Below are positions 58,285 through 64,000 of a stretch of 64,000 nt of DNA, one piece after another (position 1 is the first letter of the stretch; each line of letters begins with the position of its first letter). The DNA comes from Pseudomonadota bacterium. Its GTDB lineage: Bacteria; Pseudomonadota; Gammaproteobacteria; Steroidobacterales; Steroidobacteraceae. Location of the stretch: positions 62,001 through 126,000 of the forward strand of contig JAFEDR010000009.1 of NCBI GenBank assembly GCA_018241525.1, in the 5' to 3' direction. The notes beneath the pieces are model-generated. The model saw only the letters and a program-made list of their open reading frames with translations, made no database searches and was not told the DNA's origin. A program made the translations under genes and the position numbers.

Positions 58285-58773
58285 ATGGTCAGCAATATCG
58301 TGTGTCTCTGGTACGACGGTGCGGCCGAGGAAGCGGCCCGCTTCTACGCGAGGACGTTCCCGGACAGCGCCGTGACCGGCGTTCATCGCTCACCCGGCGA
58401 TTTTCCCGGCGGCCAGCAGGACCAGGTGCTCACGGTCGAATTCACCGTGGTTGGTGTGCGCTGCCTCGGCATCAACGGCGGGCCGGCGTTCAAGCACTCC
58501 GAGGCGTTCTCTTTCCAGGTGGTCACGGACAACCAGGCGGAGACTGACCGCTTCTGGGACGCGATCGTCGGCAACGGCGGCAGCGAGAGCGCCTGCGGCT
58601 GGTGCAAGGACCGCTGGGGCCTGTCGTGGCAGATCACGCCGCGGGCGTTGCTCGAGGCGATGAGCGGCCCCGACCGGGCGGCAGCGAAGCGGGTATTCGA
58701 CGCGATGATGACGATGCGCAAGATCGACATCGCCACGCTCGAAGCGGCGCGCCGCGGGCCGGCCGGCCGCTGA
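58285..58773 (+). CDS. PhnB-like VOC-superfamily protein
   Basis: A 162-residue protein of the PhnB/'3-demethylubiquinone-9 3-methyltransferase' domain family (glyoxalase/VOC fold). Marks are NIVCLWYDGAAEEAARFYARTFPDS, VLTVEFTVVGVRCLGINGGPAF, FSFQVVTDNQAETDRFWDAI and CGWCKDRWGLSWQITPRAL. The start ATG 58285 has TGGAGG upstream. There are no catalytic residues I can assign. Such small proteins are common and largely uncharacterised. It stands alone, convergent with the CBM9-like gene. Confidence 0.85.
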   Translation: MVSNIVCLWYDGAAEEAARFYARTFPDSAVTGVHRSPGDFPGGQQDQVLTVEFTVVGVRCLGINGGPAFKHSEAFSFQVVTDNQAETDRFWDAIVGNGGSESACGWCKDRWGLSWQITPRALLEAMSGPDRAAAKRVFDAMMTMRKIDIATLEAARRGPAGR

Positions 58774-58805
58774 CGGGCGCGCCTGAAGCGGTTGCCGGGT
58801 GAAGC

Positions 58806-59714
58806 TCAGGCCTCCCTGTCGACGAACACCACCTGGTTCCAGCGCTCGGGGATGTGGATGTTGTCGTTGCCCATGACGGTCCACGTCCATCCCTTGGCCG
58901 TCCTGCTCGCGCGGTCGTGATGGCAGCGGTACGCGGTCATGCGGAACGAGTCGCCCGGTCGAGGTGGCACGATCCGGCCTCCGGCGATCTCGGCGAGCCC
59001 TGCCCAGGGTAGGGCGATCTCGACGGTCCAGCCGCGGTCCTTCACCTCGGGGCAGTTGATGGATCCGTCGATATGAACTGCGTGACGGCATCCGGGCAGC
59101 CGGTAATTGAGGTCGGCGTGTCGACCGATCGGCTCACCCTCGCGCGCGACGTAGTACAGGTAGTCCGGCGCCTTGAACAGCTCCTCCAGCTCCGCGAAGC
59201 GCTGCTCGCGCACCAGGCGTTCGACCCAGGTCCAGCGGATCTGGTAGCTCGTGTTCAGCGCATTGAGGCCGAGCTCGTAGTAGTAACCGTCGCCGGCAAA
59301 GAAGAGCTCGACGTCCTCGTCGTTGAAGTACACGTGATCGTTGAACCCGGTCATGCTGGCCCGGATATCGGGATCCTCGACCTTGTAAGCGGCATAGAGG
59401 TGGTGGTCATCCCACAGGAACGCCACCCGCGTCTCGAGCGGCGCGCGGCTGCCGTCGTGGATCAGCCCAAAGGGCGCAGACCAGCGCGCACGCTGCCAAA
59501 CCGCCTCGTCGAGGCGGCCGTCGACCGTGATCGGCTCGCGGGTTCTCAGGCACTCCCAGGTCTGGACCGGCGGGAGCTTCGACAGGTCGACTTGGCGGAC
59601 CCGCGCCCAGCGGCCGAACTTCGTTCGCGGTGCCGGACCGGTCTCGACCGGTCCGAGCTGCGAGATGTCGCCGAAGGCACTCGGCACGTCGGCAAAGGAC
59701 GATTCATTTCCCAC
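58806..59714 (-). CDS. CBM9/DOMON-like carbohydrate-binding protein
   Basis: A 302-residue protein. From about residue 55 it has the family 9 carbohydrate-binding-like pattern: ITVDGRLDEAVWQRARWSAPFGLI, TRVAFLWDDHHLYAAYKVEDPDIRA, FNDEDVELFFAGDGYYYELGLNALN, GWTVEIALPWAGLAEI, and the closing GDSFRMTAYRCHHDR. No signal peptide is visible, unusual for a CBM9-type protein. The start is GTG 59712-59714. It is 136 bp downstream of the sugar-acid dehydratase on the same strand, which suggests a role in binding or processing a sugar-related compound. Confidence 0.75.
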   Translation of the reverse strand: MGNESSFADVPSAFGDISQLGPVETGPAPRTKFGRWARVRQVDLSKLPPVQTWECLRTREPITVDGRLDEAVWQRARWSAPFGLIHDGSRAPLETRVAFLWDDHHLYAAYKVEDPDIRASMTGFNDHVYFNDEDVELFFAGDGYYYELGLNALNTSYQIRWTWVERLVREQRFAELEELFKAPDYLYYVAREGEPIGRHADLNYRLPGCRHAVHIDGSINCPEVKDRGWTVEIALPWAGLAEIAGGRIVPPRPGDSFRMTAYRCHHDRASRTAKGWTWTVMGNDNIHIPERWNQVVFVDREA

Positions 59715-59850
59715 GGACTGCGCTCCTCGAGGTCACAGGATGGCCCGGACGCGATCCGCGTCCGGTGGTACGGGCATTGGCGGCGCATTTCGACCGGCTC
59801 GAGGGGCGCGAGCGCGGCGCGAAGCGACGGCACGCGACCGATGGCCGGCG

Positions 59851-61683
59851 TCAATGGCTGTGTCGCGGTAGCCCCTTGGTTTGCGCAATTCGCTGGTACT
59901 TCACGGCAGGCTCGAGGACCGCGCCACCGTCGAGCTGACCGACGGTCGCGCGCTGGATCTCCTGCCACGGCGTCTGGTGCGGCGGCACCGGATAGCCACC
60001 TGCCGCCTGGAGCTCGCGACGCCGCCGGTCGAGTTCCTCCTCCGTCACCAGCAGGTTGACCTCGCCCTTGCCGATGTCGATGCGAACGCGGTCGTCGGTC
60101 CGCAGCAGTGCCAGCCCGCCGCCGACCGCGGCCTCGGGAGATGCGTTCAGGATGGAAGGCGAGCCGGACGTGCCGGATTGGCGCCCGTCACCGATGCAGG
60201 GCAACTCGTGGACACCGGCGGCGATCAGAGCCGCCGGCGGCTGCATGTTCACGACCTCGGCGGCGCCCGGATAGCCGATCGGGCCGGCGCCCCGGATGAA
60301 GAGCAGGGTGCGGTCGTCGATCCCGAGCGACGGATCGTCGATCCGCCGGTGATAGTCCTCGGGTCCGTCGAAGACGACCGCTCGGCCCTCGAAGGCATCG
60401 GGATCCGCGGGATTCGACAGGAAGCGCTGGCGGAATTCCGCCGAGATCACGCTGGTCTTGAGGATCGCCGAGTCGAACAGGTTGCCATGCAGGACCCGGA
60501 AGCCCGCCGCCGTCCGCAGCGGCCGCTCGAACGGCGCGATGACCTGCTCGTCCGCGCTGCGGGCTTCGGCGCAATTCTCGCCGATCGTGCGGCCGTTGGC
60601 GGTCAGCGCGCGTGGCTCGATCAGCCCGTGGCGAAGCAGTTCGCCGACGACCGCCGGCACGCCGCCGGCGCGGAAGTAGTCCTCACCGAGGTACTCGCCG
60701 GCAGGCATGAGGTTCACGATCAGCGGAACGTCGAAACCGTAGGTCTGCCAGTCGTCGACCGAGAGCTCGACACCGATGTGCCGGGCGAGCGCGTTCAAAT
60801 GGATCGGCGCGTTGGTCGAGCCGCCGATCGCCGTGTTGACGCGGATGGCGTTCAGGAATGCCGCGCGCGTGAGGATGTCGGACGGCTTGCGGTCGGCGAG
60901 CACCATCTCGACGATCTGCCGCCCGGTGGCGTAGGCGCACTCGAGCCGGTCGCGGTGCGGCGCGGGAATTGCCGCCGACCCGGGCAATGACATCCCGAGG
61001 GCCTCGGTGAGCGAGTTCATCGTCGTCGCGGTGCCCATCGTGTTGCAGTAGCCCGCCGAGGGCGTGCCTGCCGTCACGAGGCGGGCGAACTCGTGGCGAT
61101 CGATCCGACCGGTGGCCAGCAGCTCGCGCGCCTTCCAGATGACGGTTCCGGAGCCGACGCGCCGGCCCTGGTCCCAGCCGTTCAGCATCGGGCCAACGGA
61201 CAGCGCGATCGCCGGGATGTTCACCGTGGCCGCGGCCATCAGGCAGGCCGGCACGGTCTTGTCGCAGCCGATCGTCAGCACCACGCCGTCGAGCGGATAC
61301 CCGTAGAGAATCTCGACGAGCCCGAGGTACGCGAGGTTGCGGTCGAGCCCCGCGGTCGGCCGCTTGCCGGTCTCCTGGATCGGGTGGACCGGGAACTCCA
61401 GCGGGATGCCGCCTGCCTCGCGGATTCCGTCCCGGACCCGCTGCGCGAGCACGAGGTGATGGTGGTTGCAGGGTGCGAGGTCGCTGCCGGTCTGCGCAAT
61501 GCCGATCACGGGCCGGTTCGACTGCAATTCGGCGATTGTGAGTCCGAAGTTCGTGTAGCGCTCAAGGTAGAGCGCACTCATATCCGGGTGCGCAGGGTCA
61601 TCGAACCAGCTGCGCGACCGCAGCGGTCGTGCCGGCACCGCCGCGCTCCCCCCATCACCGTCGCCCGGTCTCGATCCGCTCAT
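59851..61683 (-). CDS. IlvD/Edd-family sugar-acid dehydratase
   Basis: A 610-residue iron-sulfur dehydratase. The cluster cysteines are C72 (DLAPCNHHH), C140 ([10 protein letters not shown]) and C213 ([15 protein letters not shown]). The C-terminal signature is [34 protein letters not shown]. The details ([18 protein letters not shown], length about 600) favour the pentonate/hexonate dehydratases (arabonate, xylonate, gluconate type) over IlvD proper. The start ATG 61681-61683 has GGAG six bases upstream. It is divergent from an IclR regulator and near a sugar-porter MFS gene, consistent with catabolism of an aldonic acid to a 2-keto-3-deoxy acid. Confidence 0.87.
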   Translation of the reverse strand: MSGSRPGDGDGGSAAVPARPLRSRSWFDDPAHPDMSALYLERYTNFGLTIAELQSNRPVIGIAQTGSDLAPCNHHHLVLAQRVRDGIREAGGIPLEFPVHPIQETGKRPTAGLDRNLAYLGLVEILYGYPLDGVVLTIGCDKTVPACLMAAATVNIPAIALSVGPMLNGWDQGRRVGSGTVIWKARELLATGRIDRHEFARLVTAGTPSAGYCNTMGTATTMNSLTEALGMSLPGSAAIPAPHRDRLECAYATGRQIVEMVLADRKPSDILTRAAFLNAIRVNTAIGGSTNAPIHLNALARHIGVELSVDDWQTYGFDVPLIVNLMPAGEYLGEDYFRAGGVPAVVGELLRHGLIEPRALTANGRTIGENCAEARSADEQVIAPFERPLRTAAGFRVLHGNLFDSAILKTSVISAEFRQRFLSNPADPDAFEGRAVVFDGPEDYHRRIDDPSLGIDDRTLLFIRGAGPIGYPGAAEVVNMQPPAALIAAGVHELPCIGDGRQSGTSGSPSILNASPEAAVGGGLALLRTDDRVRIDIGKGEVNLLVTEEELDRRRRELQAAGGYPVPPHQTPWQEIQRATVGQLDGGAVLEPAVKYQRIAQTKGLPRHSH

Positions 61684-61872
61684 CTCGTGCTCCGCCGATC
61701 CGGCCCGCTGATGAACAGAGACTCGCGCGGCGGCACCCCCCGGGTCAACGCACCGCGCGCCGTATCGCGTCCCATTGCGGTCTGGGACGCACATTCCAAT
61801 CCTGGACGGGGTGCGGCTATCGCGGCTGCGCCAGTTCCGGTACAGTTGTCCCACGAATAACAAGTGCGTCCA

Positions 61873-62700
61873 ATGTCAGGGAAGTCCGTGGCGAAGAAGA
61901 CGCGACCGCGCGCGGCGGCGGGTGACGATTCGCAATCGATCGCCGGGACGCGCGCCATCCGCAGGACCTGCCTCGTGCTGCGCGAGGTGGCGGCCGCGGC
62001 CAATACCGGCGCCTCGCTGCCGCAGCTCGTGGCCGCCACCGGCATGCCGAAGAGCTCCGTCCACCGGTACCTCGAGGTGCTGGTGCAGGAGGGGTTCCTG
62101 GAGCGCGACGCGACCGCGGGCACGTACCGGCTCGGCGCCAGTTTCGTCACCCTTTCGAGCAACGAGGCGCAGCTGCTCGCAGTGCGAGCGCGACCGTTCC
62201 TCGAGCGGCTGCGTGATCGTTTCGACGAGACCGTGAATTTCGGCATGCTGTCCGGGGACAACGTCGTGTACCTCGACATCGTCGAGAGCCCGCGCGCCGT
62301 GCGACTCGCGGCCCGGGTGGGCGATCGCGACATGGTGCACTCGACGGCACTCGGCAAGGCGATCACGGCGGAGCTCCCCGAGGACGAGGTGCGATCGCTG
62401 TTGCAGCGCACCGGGTTACCGCGCCGGACCGCAAACACGATCACCCGGATTCCGGACTTCATCAAGCACCTCGAGCTGGTCCGGCGCAACGGCTTCGCGC
62501 TCGACGACCAGGAGAACGACATCGAGGGTCGCTGCGTGGCGGTATCGCTCCCGGCTGCGCGCGTGCAGTACGCCATCAGCGTCAGCGGCATCACCTCGCG
62601 CTTCCCGATGTCCAAGACCGCCGACGTTGCTCGCGAGATTCGCCAGGCGATCTCGGAGCTCTGCGGGCAGGCGATGCCCCCGGTCAAGCCCTACACCTGA
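61873..62700 (+). CDS. IclR-family transcriptional regulator
   Basis: A 275-residue regulator. The winged helix spans about residues 30-85 ([47 protein letters not shown] in pieces). The ligand domain shows the IclR markers [46 protein letters not shown] and [24 protein letters not shown] 61873 is chosen; GTG 61864 would add three residues. It is divergent from the sugar-acid dehydratase and convergent with the MFS gene, so it probably controls this sugar-acid module. Confidence 0.92.
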   Translation: MSGKSVAKKTRPRAAAGDDSQSIAGTRAIRRTCLVLREVAAAANTGASLPQLVAATGMPKSSVHRYLEVLVQEGFLERDATAGTYRLGASFVTLSSNEAQLLAVRARPFLERLRDRFDETVNFGMLSGDNVVYLDIVESPRAVRLAARVGDRDMVHSTALGKAITAELPEDEVRSLLQRTGLPRRTANTITRIPDFIKHLELVRRNGFALDDQENDIEGRCVAVSLPAARVQYAISVSGITSRFPMSKTADVAREIRQAISELCGQAMPPVKPYT

Positions 62701-62725
62701 CCGGCGGGCGCGCGGCGCGCCGGTC

Positions 62726-64000
62726 CTAGCCGGCCTCGGCGGATCTCGACGAACGCTCGCGCCAAAACTCGCTCATCTTGTCGAGGCTGAGCCCCTTCGT
62801 CTCCGGCATCCGTCGCCACGTGAACCACGCGCACGACGTGCAGATGGCGGCGAACACGAGGTACATCCCGGCTGGCGTACCGGTGCGCTGGCGCAGCCAG
62901 TCCATAGCCACCGGGAAGGCCCACGCGGTCACGAACGACGACCCGAACAGGAACACGCAGACGATCGCAAGCGCGTGGCTGCGGACTCGGTTCGGGAAGA
63001 TTTCCGAGACGATGATCCAGCTGAGCGGCGCGAGGCCGAAGGTGAAGGTGCCGGCGCCGATCATCATTGGAACCAGCACCCACAGCGCCGGCGCATGGGC
63101 GGCGAGCAGCGCCGCCATCAGCACGTGGCCGCCGGCCATGCCGAGCGTGCTGGCGATCACGAGGCCGCGCCGGCTGAAGCGGTGGATCAGCGGGAAGGAC
63201 ACCAGCGTCGCCAGGAAGATCATCAGATATGTCGGTACGGACGACAGCACGGCGTTCGAGCCGAATGAGATGCCCGCGTCGTGCAGGATCGTCGGTCCAT
63301 AGAGCAGGATCATATTCACGCCGTTCACCTGCGAGAAGATCATCAGGATGATGCTCGCCTCGAGCGGCTTGCGGCAGTAGGGCTTGAACACCTCGGCCAG
63401 ACCCGACGTGCTCGCACTCACGTCCCGGATGATCTCGTCGAGCTCGCGCTGCGCGTGTTGCGCGCCGTTGATCCGCGCGAGGACCTGCAGTGCCCGCTCG
63501 CGATGCCCCTTCGCCGCGAGCCAGCGCGGGCTCTCCGGAACGATCAGCAGGCCGAGGATCAGGATCGCGACCGGCACGCCCTGGGCCGCAAACATCAGCC
63601 GCCAGTCGCCGTTGTACTCGGCGACGAAGTAGCCCACCAGCACGGCCAGATTGATGCCGATCACGCCGACCAGCTGGTTGACGTTCACCAGCACGCCGCG
63701 CAGCGGCGCCGGCGAGAGCTCGGCGATGTAGATCGGACAAGAGATCATCGCGAGGCCGACGCCCATGCCGCCGACCAGCCGCCAGAACGCGAACTGGCCG
63801 ACGTCCGGTGCGACGAAACAGCCGATCGTCGATGCCAGGAACGCCATCGCCGATAGCATCATGGTCCGACGGCGCCCGATGGCATCGGCGAACCACAGCC
63901 CGAGCAGCGGACCGAGGATTGCGCCGAAGATCGCGCTGCTCGCGGCCCAGCCGGCCATGCCCGGCGAGAGTCCGAAATCGCGGGTCAGGAAGGGCAATGC
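62726..64000 (-). CDS. Sugar-porter MFS transporter, partial (5' end beyond window)
   Basis: At least 424 residues of a sugar-porter family carrier; the frame runs off the window, and the first membrane helix is missing. Family motifs are WFADAIGRRRTMMLS, ELSPAPLRGVLVNVNQLVGVIGINLAVLVG, PESPRWLAAKG, the second-half FSQVNGVNMILLYGPTILHDAG, PLIHRFSRRGLVIAS and the C-terminal MPETKGLSLDKM. It is probably a proton-coupled sugar or sugar-acid importer serving the neighbouring dehydratase. It is convergent with the iclR gene, 25 bp apart. Confidence 0.92.
   Translation of the reverse strand, partial: ALPFLTRDFGLSPGMAGWAASSAIFGAILGPLLGLWFADAIGRRRTMMLSAMAFLASTIGCFVAPDVGQFAFWRLVGGMGVGLAMISCPIYIAELSPAPLRGVLVNVNQLVGVIGINLAVLVGYFVAEYNGDWRLMFAAQGVPVAILILGLLIVPESPRWLAAKGHRERALQVLARINGAQHAQRELDEIIRDVSASTSGLAEVFKPYCRKPLEASIILMIFSQVNGVNMILLYGPTILHDAGISFGSNAVLSSVPTYLMIFLATLVSFPLIHRFSRRGLVIASTLGMAGGHVLMAALLAAHAPALWVLVPMMIGAGTFTFGLAPLSWIIVSEIFPNRVRSHALAIVCVFLFGSSFVTAWAFPVAMDWLRQRTGTPAGMYLVFAAICTSCAWFTWRRMPETKGLSLDKMSEFWRERSSRSAEAG

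Overview
The window is about 68-70 % G+C. It reads as a chromosomal segment of a Gram-negative proteobacterium, most like a Steroidobacter/Nevskiales-type gammaproteobacterium. The evidence is AceK, an MlaC-type periplasmic lipid carrier, an RND/NodT tripartite pump, two large TonB-dependent receptors, azurin, and many GTG and TTG starts. The taxon is inferred from gene content only. I found no rRNA, tRNA, CRISPR array, insertion sequence or phage gene.

Layout. 0.4-5.6 kb: a tight plus-strand operon for glyoxylate/serine chemistry (class V aminotransferase, hydroxypyruvate-reductase-like dehydrogenase, ketopantoate-reductase-like enzyme) ending in isocitrate dehydrogenase kinase/phosphatase aceK. 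5.9-7.5 kb: an isolated divinyl (bacterio)chlorophyllide 8-vinyl reductase homologue (bciA) and a conserved hypothetical. 7.5-15 kb: a decayed ECF sigma factor, two exported amidohydrolases, a small ABM-fold protein, an EAL-HDOD signalling protein and an exported CocE-type hydrolase. 15.8-22.4 kb: TonB receptor, amidase, PQQ-propeller lipoprotein. 22.5-35 kb: a catabolic island (GntR regulator, HyuB, HyuA, HMG-CoA lyase, CoA-transferase, cysteine hydrolase, TonB receptor, exported M20 peptidase) with recurring TTGTATAC(A/C) sites that look like a shared GntR-type operator. 35.2-38.8 kb: an outer-membrane monohaem cytochrome fused to a porin-like barrel (Cyc2-like) with azurin directly downstream, divergent from two overlapping response-regulator genes. 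38.8-44 kb: OFA-type MFS carrier, MarR regulator and ClC channel around a perfect inverted repeat, a GGDEF pseudogene and a small membrane protein. 44.2-45.8 kb: exported protein and MBL-fold hydrolase. 45.9-55 kb: a six-gene translationally coupled operon (membrane fusion protein, RND pump, NodT channel, MlaC, small membrane protein, patatin lipoprotein), divergent from a TetR gene with a perfect 20-bp palindrome between them. 55.2-57.2 kb: exported SBP56-type methanethiol oxidase plus a SCO1/SenC copper chaperone. 57.7-58.8 kb: a DUF2019-like and a PhnB-like protein. 58.8-64 kb: a sugar-acid module (CBM9-like protein, IlvD/Edd dehydratase, IclR regulator, sugar-porter MFS cut by the window end).

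The strongest leads are the Cyc2-like/azurin pair (possible electron transfer across the outer membrane), the RND-MlaC-patatin operon (possible lipid-handling pump), the TTGTATAC regulon over the hydantoinase-type island, and the orphan bciA homologue. Family calls come from recognising motifs by eye, without database searches.
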